From: Streptomyces fulvoviolaceus
Lineage (GTDB): Bacteria > Actinomycetota > Actinomycetes > Streptomycetales > Streptomycetaceae
Assembly: GCF_000718165.1 (NCBI RefSeq)
Contig: NZ_JOEY01000021.1
Location: forward strand, 1-64,000
Reading direction: 5' to 3'
DNA length: 64,000 nt
Translations under genes and position numbers: made by a program
The notes under the pieces: model-generated
Told to the model about the DNA's origin: nothing
Database searches by the model: none
The model's input: the letters and a program-made list of their open reading frames with translations, nothing else
In this document: positions 44,277-53,745 of the stretch, piece by piece
Numbering within the stretch: the first letter of the stretch is position 1
How the letters are laid out: each line of letters opens with the position of its first letter

Positions 44277-46673
44277 ATGCCTGCGCCGCCCTGGAGCGGT
44301 GATGCCGGCCCGCTGCCGCGGGCGGCGGACGCGAGCACACCCGAGCCGAGGTTCCCGAACGGCACAAGCCGGACGTCCGCGGAGGCCGAGCCCGCCGCGT
44401 ACCCGTCCTCGCAGACGGTCAGGGATGGCCGCAGCCCGTTACTCACGGAGCGGGACCGGCCGGCGTCTCGCTCCACGGAGCCGAAACGACGTCCGTCTGG
44501 GCCCACGGGGCACGAGCAGCCCTCGGCCACGAGCACATCTCGACCCCTGTCCATGGACCTGAACCGGCCCTTGCCTCCGGACCAGAGCCGAAGCCCCTCC
44601 TCGCCGGGGGCCCAGGGCCGACCTCTGCCCTCCAACACCGGCCGTCTTCCTCGCCCGTCCTCGCCCGCTCCCCACAACCCCCTGCCACCGTCCTCGCCAA
44701 CCCCGTCCCCGGGCCCACGACGTTCCGTCGACCTGCCTCCCGCACACACCGCCATCATCTGCGTGGCGCTCCCGGGCCTCGCCATCTCCACGGATCAAGG
44801 GCAGCTGACGGGGCAGGGGCTGGAGGGTTTCTACCGTGCCGGCCGGCGCGTGCTCTCCCGCTGCCAGGTCCGGGTCGCAGGCCGCGAACCCGTCGCCGTC
44901 CAGGCCTGGACGACCGCGGCGGACCGTGCACGCTTCGTGGGAACCCTGCACGCCTCCCCAGGATCCGGTCCGGACCCGGACGTCGTCGTCGAACGAACAC
45001 GTCATGCGGACGGGACGGAACGCATCACGCTGCGCAGTGCGGCTCCCCGTCCGCTGCGCCTGCCGGTCGAGGTGGCCCTCGGCACGGACCTCGCGGACCT
45101 GGGCGCGATCGCGTCAGGCCGTGCGGGGCCCGAACTGGCCGCGAGCGTCCACGACTCCGGCCTGCGCTGGTCCTGCGCGGCCGGCAGCGCATCGGTCACG
45201 GCCAATCCGCCGCCCGCCGACGCACTGGCGTCGGCCGGCCTGCTGCGCTGGGAGTTCGACCTTCCCCCGGGTGGCACGGCGAGCCTGGAGTTGCGGGTGC
45301 GCCCGGACGGCGCGGGCCCCGTCCGGGCCGCGGGACGCGCCTCGACGAGTCCCCTGGCCCCGGCGCGGGCTACGGGCGACCACCCCGGAGTCCAGCCGCT
45401 GCTGAGCACGAGCATCGACGACCTCCAGGCCCTGCTGCTGCGCGACCCGGCCCATCCCACCGACACGCACCTCGCGGCAGGCGTCCCCTGGCGCTGCGGC
45501 CTGGCTCCGGCCGAGGCGCTCGTCGCCGCCCGGATGGCGCTGCCGCTCGGCACCCGGCTCGCCGCGGCAACGCTCCGCACACTCGCGCGTACCCAACTCC
45601 GGGGCCCTGCGGCGCAGTCCGGCATGATTCCCGGGCCGCGGAGGGACGCGGGGCCGCATCTCCCGCCCGGCTGCACGGGCACGGAAGCCACCCTGCTCTT
45701 CCCCGTGCTCCTCGCGGAGGCTCACCGCTGGGGGCTCCCGCAGGAGGAGGCGGAGGAGCTGCTGCCGACGGCCGAGCTCTGTCTGAGCTGGTTGCGGACG
45801 GCCGTGGGGGAGGGGACGTACCTGTGCGATCCGCAGCCCGGCGGCCCCCTCCGCTGCGAGACGCAGGCGCATGCCCACCGCGCGGCGGTGCTCGGCGCGG
45901 ACCTGCTCGACGCGTTCGGCAGACCCGGCGGTGCAGGGCTGCGGCAATGGGCCCGGGAGCTGCGGACGGCCTTCCGCGAGGACTTCTGGGTCGAGGACCG
46001 GGGCGGCGGTCGACCAGCGGCCGCCGCCGCCCCGGACGGACGCCTGGTGCCGCAGCTCGCTGCCACCACCGTCCATCTGCTCGACACCGGGCTGGTGGGC
46101 GGGGGCGAGCAGGCGCCCGGGCTGCTCGACAGAGTGCAGACCGAACAGCTCGCCCGGCTGCTCGGCAGCCCGACCATGGATTCCGGTTGGGGACTGCGCG
46201 GACTGGGCGCGAAGGAGGCGGGATACAACCCGTTCGGTCACCGCACCGGCTCCGTACGGGTCCATGAGACGGCGGTCGCCGTCGCGGGCCTGGCCGCCGC
46301 CGGCTATGAGAAGGAGGCCGGTTCCCTGCTGCGGGGCCTCCTTGCCGCGGCCGACAGCTTCGGCCACCGGCTCCCCGAGATGTACGCGGGGGAGCAGCGC
46401 ACCGACGGGAGCGCTCCCCTGCCCCATCCGGCGGCCTGCCGCCCCTCGGCCACGGCAGCGGCCACCGGGGTCCTCCTGCTGACCGCCCTCGCGGGAATCC
46501 GCCCCGACGCCCCGGCCGGAACGGTCACGCTGCGCCCCGTGCGCAGCGCACCGCTCGGCGAGATCGGCCTGACAGGACTCAGAGTCGCGGGCGCCCCCTT
46601 CTCCGTAAGGGTCAGCCGACTCGGTCTGGCCATGGTTGAAGAGGCGGCCGACGGCCTGCAACTGGGAGCGTGA
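44277..46673 (+). CDS. Glycogen debranching N-terminal-domain (GDE_N_bis-type) protein
   Basis: After a long Pro/Ser/Arg-rich N-terminus, homology begins at AHTAIICVALPGLAISTDQG … GFYRAGRRVLSRCQV, typical of proteins with the glycogen-debranching N-terminal domain. A central (alpha/alpha)6-like region with WFDR-type architecture follows (DTHLAAGVPWRCGLAP, GTEATLLFPVLLAEAHRWGL, SGWGLRGLGAKEAGYNPFGH). The start is uncertain: ATG 44277, ATG 44553, or ATG 43728, which overlaps the DUF4192 stop as ATGA. Catalytic status unknown. Confidence 0.65.
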   Translation: MPAPPWSGDAGPLPRAADASTPEPRFPNGTSRTSAEAEPAAYPSSQTVRDGRSPLLTERDRPASRSTEPKRRPSGPTGHEQPSATSTSRPLSMDLNRPLPPDQSRSPSSPGAQGRPLPSNTGRLPRPSSPAPHNPLPPSSPTPSPGPRRSVDLPPAHTAIICVALPGLAISTDQGQLTGQGLEGFYRAGRRVLSRCQVRVAGREPVAVQAWTTAADRARFVGTLHASPGSGPDPDVVVERTRHADGTERITLRSAAPRPLRLPVEVALGTDLADLGAIASGRAGPELAASVHDSGLRWSCAAGSASVTANPPPADALASAGLLRWEFDLPPGGTASLELRVRPDGAGPVRAAGRASTSPLAPARATGDHPGVQPLLSTSIDDLQALLLRDPAHPTDTHLAAGVPWRCGLAPAEALVAARMALPLGTRLAAATLRTLARTQLRGPAAQSGMIPGPRRDAGPHLPPGCTGTEATLLFPVLLAEAHRWGLPQEEAEELLPTAELCLSWLRTAVGEGTYLCDPQPGGPLRCETQAHAHRAAVLGADLLDAFGRPGGAGLRQWARELRTAFREDFWVEDRGGGRPAAAAAPDGRLVPQLAATTVHLLDTGLVGGGEQAPGLLDRVQTEQLARLLGSPTMDSGWGLRGLGAKEAGYNPFGHRTGSVRVHETAVAVAGLAAAGYEKEAGSLLRGLLAAADSFGHRLPEMYAGEQRTDGSAPLPHPAACRPSATAAATGVLLLTALAGIRPDAPAGTVTLRPVRSAPLGEIGLTGLRVAGAPFSVRVSRLGLAMVEEAADGLQLGA

Positions 46674-46775
46674 CCTCGTACGACGTCGCGCCCGACGGTG
46701 TCGGGAGCGCATCGAACGACCCCTGCCGGACCGACGTGGATCAGCTGCCGATGCGGCCGACGAAGGGAGTGTTTA

Positions 46776-46790
46776 TCGTCAAGCAGACGA
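46776..46790. promoter_or_regulatory. Palindromic operator just before the NUDIX regulator gene
   Basis: TCGTCAAGCAGACGA: 5-bp arms around a 5-bp centre, ending 13 bp before the ATG at 46804. Its position is that of an autoregulatory operator. NrtR-type regulators bind palindromes near NAD-metabolism genes. Confidence 0.5.
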
Positions 46791-46803
46791 CTATGATCGC
46801 CGC

Positions 46804-47562
46804 ATGCCCTACGACCCGTCAGCTTTTCCGCCCTTCGCCGTCACCGTGGATCTGGTCGTGCTGACCGTGCGCCGCCATGCCCTGTGTGCGCTGGCGGTGC
46901 GCAGGGGAGAGGCGCCGTTTCAGGGGCGCTGGGCACTTCCCGGCGGTTTCGTACGGGCAGACGAGGATCTGGCACAGGCGGCGGCACGTGAACTGGCCGA
47001 GGAGACCGGCATGCGCGCCCACGATCCGGCCGTCCCCGTCCAGGACAACGGCGCCCACCTGGAACAACTCGCGACCTACGGCGACCCCAAGCGCGACCCC
47101 CGGATGCGTGTGGTGAGCGTCGCCCATCTCGCACTCGCCCCCGACCTGCCCGCTCCCCGGGCGGGCGGCGACGCCAGCAACGCGCGCTGGGCCCCCGTCG
47201 AGGAGCTGTTGGAGCAGGGCGGTTACGGCCGCAACGGCGAACCGGTCGCGCCGCTCGCCTTCGACCATGCGCAGATCCTTTCGGACGGTGTGGAGCGCGC
47301 CCGCTCGAAGATCGAGTACTCGTCGCTGGCGACCGCCTTCTGCCCGCCCGAGTTCACGGTCGGCGAGCTGCGCCGTGTCTACGAAGCGGTCTGGGGCGTG
47401 GCGCTCGATCCGCGCAACTTCCATCGCAAGGTGACGGGCACCCCGGGCTTCCTGGTTCCCACAGGCGGTACGACCACCAGGCAGGGCGGCCGCCCTGCCC
47501 AACTCTTCCGGGCCGGTGGCGCCACCCTGCTCAACCCTCCGATGCTGCGCCCCGAGGTGTGA
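46804..47562 (+). CDS. NUDIX hydrolase / NrtR-type transcriptional regulator
   Basis: A 252-residue protein with an N-terminal NUDIX domain followed by a winged-helix domain (EFTVGELRRVYEAVWGVALD PRNFHRKVTGTPGFL), the layout of NrtR regulators of NAD metabolism that sense ADP-ribose. The NUDIX box GGFVRADEDLAQAAARELAE followed by ETG is complete (Gx5Ex7REUxEExGU), unlike many NrtR proteins that have lost it. It may therefore be both enzyme and regulator. No NAD-synthesis gene is adjacent. Confidence 0.85.
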   Translation: MPYDPSAFPPFAVTVDLVVLTVRRHALCALAVRRGEAPFQGRWALPGGFVRADEDLAQAAARELAEETGMRAHDPAVPVQDNGAHLEQLATYGDPKRDPRMRVVSVAHLALAPDLPAPRAGGDASNARWAPVEELLEQGGYGRNGEPVAPLAFDHAQILSDGVERARSKIEYSSLATAFCPPEFTVGELRRVYEAVWGVALDPRNFHRKVTGTPGFLVPTGGTTTRQGGRPAQLFRAGGATLLNPPMLRPEV

Positions 47563-47722
47563 CGCCGGGGCCCAGGAGACGGGTGCGGAACCAGCCCGGG
47601 GCCGAACCATGTTCGGCCCCTGTTCCGAACGGCGAACACTGGTCCGAGCAGTTGATCGCCCCGCTGTGGGGCGAGCCTTGCGGTGCCCTAAAAACCGGAC
47701 ATAGCGCGCTATCTTGCTGCGG

Positions 47723-49630
47723 GTGATCGAGGCCTTCGGACTGACCAGCAACTCCCGCAAGGACGTTCCGCCCGCCGTCGACGACGTGTCCTTCGAAGCG
47801 CGCGCAGGCCGTGTCACCGCGCTTCTCGGAGCGCCGGGTGCGGGCAAGACGACGGCGCTCAGACTGATGCTCGAACTCCAACAGGGCCGTGGCATCACTT
47901 ACTTCAGAGGCCGCCCCCTGCACCGCATCGCCCATCCCTCGCGGGAGGTCGGCGTGCTCATGGGCGATGTGCCGGGCCATCCCGCCCGCACGGTCCGCGG
48001 CCACCTGCGCATGCTGTGCGCCGCGACGGGCGTTCCGGTCCGGCGCGCCGACGAAGTCCTCGAAGTCGTCGGCCTGGTCAGTCTGCGCGACGAACGGCTC
48101 GGCACCCTCTCGCGCGGCATGGACCGCCGCCTCGGCCTCGCCTGCGCCCTGCTGCCGGACCCTCACACCCTGCTGCTCGACGATCCCGCCGACGGGCTCT
48201 CCACTCGCGAAAGCCACTGGCTGCACGGCATGCTGCGGGCGCACGCGGCCCAGGGCGGCACGGTCCTGTTCACCACGTCCGAGCCCAAGGAAGCCGCGCG
48301 CACCGCCGACCGCGTCGTCACGCTCGAGCAGGGCAGACTCGCCGCCGACCAGGAGGCCGCGGAATTCGCCCGCACCCGACTGCGCCCCCGAGTCGCCGTC
48401 CGCAGCCCTCATGCCGGTCGCCTTGCGGCCCTGCTCGCCAAGGAGGCCCGAACCGCGCAGCGCTCCGTGGAAGTCGTCCGGGAGGACGGCAACCGTCTCT
48501 CCGTGTACGGCAGTACATGTGCCGACGTCGGCGAGACCGCCTTTCGCCACGGCATCCTGGTCCACCAACTCGCCGACGAACTCGGGGACATGGGACCGGG
48601 TGCGGGGCTGCTTCCCGCGGAGGCGCCCCATGGGTCCGAGGGCACGCAGCCGGACGGCACGGCATCGGACTCCGCCGAGCCCGAGAGGGCAGGGGAAGCC
48701 GGCCCGTCGGCCGGTGCGGTCGAGAGAGGCATTCCCGCCGGCCAGGGAACGGGCAGTGGTCCGGAAGTCGGCGGCGGTCACGCAGCTCTCCGCTCCGCCG
48801 CGGCCCTCAAGGCCACCGATCCCTTGTCCCCCCTCCCACCCCCCATCTCCGTCCGCCCCGCACCCAGCCCCCTGCGTCCGCTTCGCTACGAGCTGCGCCG
48901 CGCCGCCGGCATCGGGACGGGGTTTCTCACCGCCGCCGCAGTCCTCGTCACGTCCGCCCTCACCGCCGTATTCCTGGCCCGTGTCGGTCACACCCCGCAG
49001 CCGCGTCTGCTGGCCGCGTGGCCCCGGGAAATGCCGCTGCCGCCCGCAGCGCTCGGTGCGGGACTGCTCGGCGCGCTCGCGTTCGGGGACGAGTTCCGCC
49101 ACCCCGCCCTGGCAGCGGACCGCGGCACCGTGCCCCGCCGGCTGGGGCTGCTCGCCGCGAAACTCGTCGTCGCCGCTGCCACCGCTCTGGTGCTGGCCTT
49201 CCTCACGGTGGGCTGCGACGCCGAAGTGCTCTATCTCGTCTACGGACGGGAGCTCACGGAAGTTCCGGCCGACTGGTTGTCGTTGAGCGCGAGTTGGCTC
49301 GGGCTCGTCGTCGGGTGTGCCTGGGCCGGTGTCCTGGCCGCAGGCGTCTTCCGGTCCACCACGGCGGGGCTCGCTGCGGTGGTCGCCGTACCGATTCTTG
49401 TCGTACCCCTCGTGCAAAAGGCGTTGGAGGGGGCGTCCGTGCGGGCGGCGGCCGGGTTTCCCGCACGGCTGCGCGAGGTGTTCCTGCTGCAGTGGCCCTT
49501 CGGTGGAGAGCGCTATCTGACCGGCGTCGCACGTGTGCTCGTCCAACCCGTGGGCGGTGCGCTGACGTTGTCGCTGACCACCCTGCTCTGTGCATATCTG
49601 CTCACGACCCTCCGGAGCAGGGTCCGATGA
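47723..49630 (+). CDS. ABC transporter: fused ATPase and membrane domains
   Basis: A 635-residue fused half-transporter. The ATPase (about residues 1-215) has Walker A LGAPGAGKTTALRL, a degenerate signature LSRGMDRRLGLACAL in place of LSGGQ, and Walker B LLLDDPADGL with Asp where the catalytic Glu normally stands. A Gly/Pro/Ser-rich linker of about 130 residues leads to a C-terminal region with about six hydrophobic segments (FLTAAAVLVTSALTAVFLAR …). GTG 47723 is assumed; TTG 47714 is possible. Substrate unknown. It is located upstream of whiH. Confidence 0.8.
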   Translation: MIEAFGLTSNSRKDVPPAVDDVSFEARAGRVTALLGAPGAGKTTALRLMLELQQGRGITYFRGRPLHRIAHPSREVGVLMGDVPGHPARTVRGHLRMLCAATGVPVRRADEVLEVVGLVSLRDERLGTLSRGMDRRLGLACALLPDPHTLLLDDPADGLSTRESHWLHGMLRAHAAQGGTVLFTTSEPKEAARTADRVVTLEQGRLAADQEAAEFARTRLRPRVAVRSPHAGRLAALLAKEARTAQRSVEVVREDGNRLSVYGSTCADVGETAFRHGILVHQLADELGDMGPGAGLLPAEAPHGSEGTQPDGTASDSAEPERAGEAGPSAGAVERGIPAGQGTGSGPEVGGGHAALRSAAALKATDPLSPLPPPISVRPAPSPLRPLRYELRRAAGIGTGFLTAAAVLVTSALTAVFLARVGHTPQPRLLAAWPREMPLPPAALGAGLLGALAFGDEFRHPALAADRGTVPRRLGLLAAKLVVAAATALVLAFLTVGCDAEVLYLVYGRELTEVPADWLSLSASWLGLVVGCAWAGVLAAGVFRSTTAGLAAVVAVPILVVPLVQKALEGASVRAAAGFPARLREVFLLQWPFGGERYLTGVARVLVQPVGGALTLSLTTLLCAYLLTTLRSRVR

Positions 49631-49691
49631 CGACCGTCCGTGCCCTTCCGGTTCCGACCTGCGCACAACTCCCCGGGAAAGCCCATTTCTT

Positions 49692-49699
49692 TCCGATAA
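49692..49699 (+). promoter_or_regulatory. Candidate sigma-WhiG -10 element upstream of whiH
   Basis: TCCGATAA resembles the sigma-WhiG -10 consensus GCCGATAA, about 93 bp before the whiH start. The upstream TAAA box at the expected 15-16 bp spacing is not evident. whiH is known as a sigma-WhiG target in S. coelicolor. Confidence 0.45.
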
Positions 49700-49791
49700 G
49701 GCGTCAATTGCGACGGGGTGAGCGATCACCCTTTCGTGTGCTTTTCACCAAAGACCTCAAGGGAGTTGAGAACGGCGCCGACAAAGGATCC

Positions 49792-50679
49792 GTGAGTACC
49801 CTTGCGCACACCATGATGACCGCCGCCCGCTCCGCCGACTCCGGTCTGGCCGGCCCGGGCGAACTCGACCGCTACCCGTATGCCGAGGCCCCGGCCGCCG
49901 ACCGCGTCGGCGCCCCCATGTGGGACGGCTCGGACCCTGAACTGGGCCGGATGGGCCGACGCGCCGCCGGCAGTCGCGGACGCGGGCTCCACGGCCAACT
50001 CGTCCAGCAGCTGGGCCAGATGATCGTCTCCGGTGACCTGGGCGCCGACCGCCCGCTGGTGCCCGAGGAGATCGGCCAGCGTTTCGAGGTCTCCCGCACC
50101 GTCGTCCGTGAGTCGCTCCGAGTCCTGGAGGCCAAGGGCCTGGTCAGTGCCCGCCCGAACGTCGGCACGCGCGTGCGCCCCGTCAGCGACTGGAACCTCC
50201 TCGACCCGGACATCATCGAATGGCGGGCCTTCGGGCCGCAGCGCGACGACCAGCGCCGCGAGCTGAGCGAGCTGCGCTGGACGATCGAGCCGCTGGCCGC
50301 GCGCCTGGCCGCCGGACACGGCCGCGAGGACATCCAGCAGCGCCTCGGCGACATGGTCGAGATCATGGGCCACGCCATGGGGCAGGGTGACGCGCTCACC
50401 TTCTCCCGGGCCGACGCCGAGTTCCACTCCCTGCTCATCCAGGTCGCTGGCAACCGCATGCTGGAGCACCTTTCCGGGATCGTCTCGGCCGCCCTTCAGG
50501 TCTCCGGCGGCCCGGTCACCGGCTGTGACCGGCCGACCGAGGCGTCGCTGGCGCACCACGGCCGGATCGCCGACGCCCTCGCCGCGGGGGACGGCATGGC
50601 TGCCGAGAACGCCATGCGTCAGCTGCTCATCGTCCACCCCGAGGTGGAGCGCGTGGTGCCCGCGCCGCGCGAGCACTGA
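49792..50679 (+). CDS. whiH: Sporulation regulator WhiH (GntR/FadR family)
   Basis: A developmental regulator needed for sporulation septation in aerial hyphae. The 295 residues comprise an N-terminal extension of about 60, a GntR winged helix (GLHGQLVQQLGQMIVSGDLG … EEIGQRFEVSRTVVRESLRV LEAKGLVSARPNVGTRV), and an FCD-type effector domain (ELRWTIEPLAARLAAGHGRE; ADAEFHSLLIQVAGNRMLEH). The residue count from GTG 49792 equals that I recall for S. coelicolor WhiH, and the position next to hrdB supports the call. Effector unknown. Confidence 0.9.
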   Translation: MSTLAHTMMTAARSADSGLAGPGELDRYPYAEAPAADRVGAPMWDGSDPELGRMGRRAAGSRGRGLHGQLVQQLGQMIVSGDLGADRPLVPEEIGQRFEVSRTVVRESLRVLEAKGLVSARPNVGTRVRPVSDWNLLDPDIIEWRAFGPQRDDQRRELSELRWTIEPLAARLAAGHGREDIQQRLGDMVEIMGHAMGQGDALTFSRADAEFHSLLIQVAGNRMLEHLSGIVSAALQVSGGPVTGCDRPTEASLAHHGRIADALAAGDGMAAENAMRQLLIVHPEVERVVPAPREH

Positions 50680-50751
50680 CTGCACACCGCGGGCGGTGCG
50701 GCCGAGGATGTCTCCCCCCTCCTGTGACATCGCTCGGTCGCCGAACCGCCT

Positions 50752-50799
50752 CCGTCGGACCCCGCAGGACCCTCCCGGGGATCCTGCGGGGTCCGACGG
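50752..50799 (+). terminator. whiH terminator hairpin
   Basis: An 18-bp perfect stem from 50752-50769 and 50782-50799 (core GGACCCCGCAGGA / TCCTGCGGGGTCC) with a 12-nt loop, 73 bp after the whiH stop and before the hrdB promoter. Confidence 0.9.
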
Positions 50800-50917
50800 T
50801 GCATGAGGTGACAGATCTGTTGAAGCGCCCCGGCCAGGGCTACTGGTGACCGCCTCTGCCCGTGTCTGACCGTTTTTGAGCGCTTACGGGGTGTGACTCG
50901 GGCCACGCAGATTGGGC

Positions 50918-50945
50918 GTAACGCTCGTGGGAACAGCGCGATGAC
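50918..50945 (+). promoter_or_regulatory. Candidate hrdB promoter of ECF-like type
   Basis: GTAAC, 16 bp, CGATGAC, followed by CTAAG. The -35/-10 shape resembles ECF-sigma promoters. In some streptomycetes the hrdB gene is driven by the ECF factor ShbA. The implied leader to GTG 51108 is about 155 nt. Confidence 0.45.
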
Positions 50946-51107
50946 CTAAGAGGTGACAGCCGCGGAGGGAATACGGACGCCGATTCAGGCGCTGTGTATC
51001 TTCCCGGCCCCCGCCCGCGCCGTCGGTCCTTTTCCAGGCCGGTGGTCGGCTCCTGTCCGCCGTGGACGGGGCCGGAAGCCGTTTTCCAACGTTCCGAGAG
51101 GTTGTTC

Positions 51108-52643
51108 GTGTCGGCCAGCACATCCCGTACGCTCCCGCCGGAGATCGCCGAGTCCGTCTCTGTCATGGCGCTCATTGAGCGGGGAAAGGCTGAGGGGCAG
51201 ATCGCCGGCGATGACGTGCGTCGGGCCTTCGAAGCTGACCAGATTCCGGCCACTCAGTGGAAGAACGTACTGCGCAGCCTCAACCAGATCCTCGAGGAAG
51301 AGGGTGTGACGCTGATGGTCAGTGCCGCGGAGCCCAAGCGCACCCGAAAGAGCGTCGCAGCGAAGAGTCCGGCCAAGCGCACCGCCACCAAGACGGTCGC
51401 GGCCAAGACGGTGACCACCAAGAAGGCCACCGCCACCGCCACCCCGGCGGCGCCCGCGGCGGAGCCCGCCGTCGAGGACGAGGCGCCCGTGACGAAGGCC
51501 GCCGCCAAGAAGACGACGACCGCCAAGAAGGCGGTCGCGAAGAAGACCGTCGCCAAGAAGACGGCGGCCAAGAAGACGACCGGCGGCAAGGACGACGCCG
51601 AGGTCGCCGAGGACGAGGTCCTCGAGGATGCCAAGCCCGGCGAGGAGGAAGAGGAAGGGGCCGAGAACAAGGGCTTCGTCCTCTCCGACGACGACGAGGA
51701 CGACGCGCCCGCCCAGCAGGTCGCCGTGGCCGGTGCCACCGCCGACCCGGTCAAGGACTACCTCAAGCAGATCGGCAAGGTCCCGCTGCTCAACGCCGAG
51801 CAGGAGGTCGAGCTCGCCAAGCGCATCGAGGCCGGTCTGTTCGCCGAGGACAAGCTGGCCAATGCCGACAAGCTCGCCCCGAAGCTCAAGCGCGAGCTGG
51901 AGATCATCGCCGAGGACGGCCGCCGCGCCAAGAACCACCTTCTGGAGGCCAACCTCCGTCTGGTGGTCTCCCTGGCCAAGCGCTACACCGGCCGTGGCAT
52001 GCTCTTCCTGGACCTCATCCAGGAGGGCAACCTCGGTCTGATCCGCGCGGTCGAGAAGTTCGACTACACCAAGGGCTACAAGTTCTCCACGTATGCCACC
52101 TGGTGGATCCGTCAGGCGATCACCCGAGCCATGGCCGACCAGGCCCGCACCATCCGTATCCCGGTGCACATGGTCGAGGTCATCAACAAGCTCGCGCGTG
52201 TGCAGCGCCAGATGCTCCAGGACCTGGGCCGCGAGCCCACCCCGGAGGAGCTGGCCAAGGAACTCGACATGACCCCCGAGAAGGTCATCGAGGTCCAGAA
52301 GTACGGCCGCGAGCCCATCTCGCTGCACACCCCCCTGGGCGAGGACGGCGACAGCGAGTTCGGTGACCTCATCGAGGACTCCGAAGCCGTCGTCCCGGCC
52401 GACGCGGTCAGCTTCACGCTCCTGCAGGAGCAGTTGCACTCCGTCCTGGACACCCTGTCCGAGCGCGAAGCGGGCGTCGTCTCCATGCGCTTCGGTCTCA
52501 CCGACGGTCAGCCGAAGACCCTCGACGAGATCGGCAAGGTGTACGGCGTCACGCGTGAGCGCATCCGCCAGATCGAGTCCAAGACCATGTCGAAGCTGCG
52601 CCACCCGTCGCGTTCCCAGGTGCTGCGCGACTACCTCGACTAG
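51108..52643 (+). CDS. hrdB: Principal RNA polymerase sigma factor HrdB
   Basis: The essential housekeeping sigma-70 factor. The 511-residue protein starts [20 protein letters not shown] with GAGAGG upstream. A Lys/Ala/Thr-rich stretch of about 90 residues typical of streptomycete HrdB follows, then an acidic segment. The conserved core shows region 1.2 ([20 protein letters not shown]), 2.3-2.4 ([20 protein letters not shown]) and 4.2 ([20 protein letters not shown]). Confidence 0.98.
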   Translation: MSASTSRTLPPEIAESVSVMALIERGKAEGQIAGDDVRRAFEADQIPATQWKNVLRSLNQILEEEGVTLMVSAAEPKRTRKSVAAKSPAKRTATKTVAAKTVTTKKATATATPAAPAAEPAVEDEAPVTKAAAKKTTTAKKAVAKKTVAKKTAAKKTTGGKDDAEVAEDEVLEDAKPGEEEEEGAENKGFVLSDDDEDDAPAQQVAVAGATADPVKDYLKQIGKVPLLNAEQEVELAKRIEAGLFAEDKLANADKLAPKLKRELEIIAEDGRRAKNHLLEANLRLVVSLAKRYTGRGMLFLDLIQEGNLGLIRAVEKFDYTKGYKFSTYATWWIRQAITRAMADQARTIRIPVHMVEVINKLARVQRQMLQDLGREPTPEELAKELDMTPEKVIEVQKYGREPISLHTPLGEDGDSEFGDLIEDSEAVVPADAVSFTLLQEQLHSVLDTLSEREAGVVSMRFGLTDGQPKTLDEIGKVYGVTRERIRQIESKTMSKLRHPSRSQVLRDYLD

Positions 52644-52662
52644 GCCACGGTTCTACGACGTC

Positions 52663-52696
52663 GAAGGCCCGGTTCCCGCCAGGGAGCCGGGCCTTC
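52663..52696 (+). terminator. hrdB terminator hairpin
   Basis: A 10-bp stem, GAAGGCCCGG / CCGGGCCTTC, with an inner TCCC/GGGA pairing, 20 bp after the hrdB stop. Confidence 0.88.
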
Positions 52697-52775
52697 GTGC
52701 TGCGCGCGGGGGCGCTCTGCATGACTCTGGGTTTCCGATCGTCACCCGATCGTCACCCCGGAGTGAGGAGCATGC

Positions 52776-53621
52776 ATGCGTCGTCCCATTGCCCGGGCGC
52801 TGGCCCGGCCGCTGGTCATGGCGGCCGTGGCGGCCGCCATACCGTTGGTGTCCGCGGCCCCTGTGGCCGCCGACAGCATCGTCGTCGGCAGTTTCCCGGT
52901 AGACGTGTCCAGGAGCCCGTGGACGGTGGCGCTGTCCAGCCGTGACCGGTTCGGAGGTACGCGGGCCGGGCAGTTCTGCGGCGGTGTCGCGGTCGGCCGG
53001 ACCACCGTGCTCACCGCGGCCCACTGCCTGGGCGACGACGTCCTGGGAGCGCCGCCGAACCGGGTCCGCGACCTCAAGGTCATCGCGGGCCGTACGGATC
53101 TGCTGTCGGACCAGGGCGAGGAGATCGCCGTACGCGACTCCTGGGTGAACCCGGACTACGACGGCGGGACCAACGCAGGGGACTTCGCCGTGCTCACGCT
53201 CACCGAGCCGCTGTCGCAGAGCTCGGTCATCGGAATGGCGGCCGCCGGTGACCGGGCCTACGAACCGGGGACCCGCGCCACGGTCTACGGCTGGGGCGAC
53301 GTCACAGGCGCCGGTGACTACGCGCGCGGGCTACGGGCGGCACGCGTGCACGTGCTGCGCGACGCGCTCTGCGAGGAGGCCTACCCGGGCAGCGCCGACG
53401 GCACCTACCTCGCCGACTCCATGCTGTGCGCCGGAGAGCGGCGGGGTGGGCGAGACGCCTGCCAGGGGGACAGCGGGGGGCCGCTGGTCGCCCGGGGGAA
53501 GCTGATCGGGCTCGTGTCCTGGGGGAGCGGCTGTGGGCGTGCGGGCAGTCCAGGCGTCTACACGCGTGTGTCGGACGTCATGCGGACGTTGGAGTGGGGA
53601 GGCGCCCCCAGGGCCACCTGA
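52776..53621 (+). CDS. Secreted trypsin (chymotrypsin fold) serine protease
   Basis: A 281-residue extracellular protease with a signal peptide (about residues 1-32, ending VSAAPVAADS). The mature enzyme shows the triad: His in TTVLTAAHCLGDD, Asp in NAGDFAVLTL, Ser in CQGDSGGPLVARG. Paired cysteines are typical of trypsins and the specificity-pocket Asp (DACQGDSGG) suggests cleavage after Lys/Arg. It is unrelated in layout to the Trp-module proteases at 15.9-18.4 kb. Confidence 0.94.
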   Translation: MRRPIARALARPLVMAAVAAAIPLVSAAPVAADSIVVGSFPVDVSRSPWTVALSSRDRFGGTRAGQFCGGVAVGRTTVLTAAHCLGDDVLGAPPNRVRDLKVIAGRTDLLSDQGEEIAVRDSWVNPDYDGGTNAGDFAVLTLTEPLSQSSVIGMAAAGDRAYEPGTRATVYGWGDVTGAGDYARGLRAARVHVLRDALCEEAYPGSADGTYLADSMLCAGERRGGRDACQGDSGGPLVARGKLIGLVSWGSGCGRAGSPGVYTRVSDVMRTLEWGGAPRAT

Positions 53622-53633
53622 GGGCGCCTCCCC
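53597..53633 (+). terminator. Hairpin overlapping the trypsin stop codon
   Basis: GGGGAGGCGCCC and GGGCGCCTCCCC form a 12-bp perfect stem that encloses the stop codon of the trypsin gene. Confidence 0.7.
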
Positions 53634-53662
53634 GAGGCCGAGAGGCCTCGTCGGGTACGAGT

Positions 53663-53702
53663 AAGGGCGGCTTTGCCCCTGGGAGCAGGGACAGCCGCCC
53701 TT
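53663..53702. terminator. Bidirectional hairpin between trypsin and DUF7455 genes
   Basis: AAGGGCGGCT and AGCCGCCCTT, 10-bp stem with a 20-nt loop, 43 bp from the stop of the convergent DUF7455 gene. It may terminate either gene. Confidence 0.7.
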
Positions 53703-53745
53703 GTGCCGGCCTGTGCCGGAGCTGGCTCGTCGTGGAACGCGAGTG

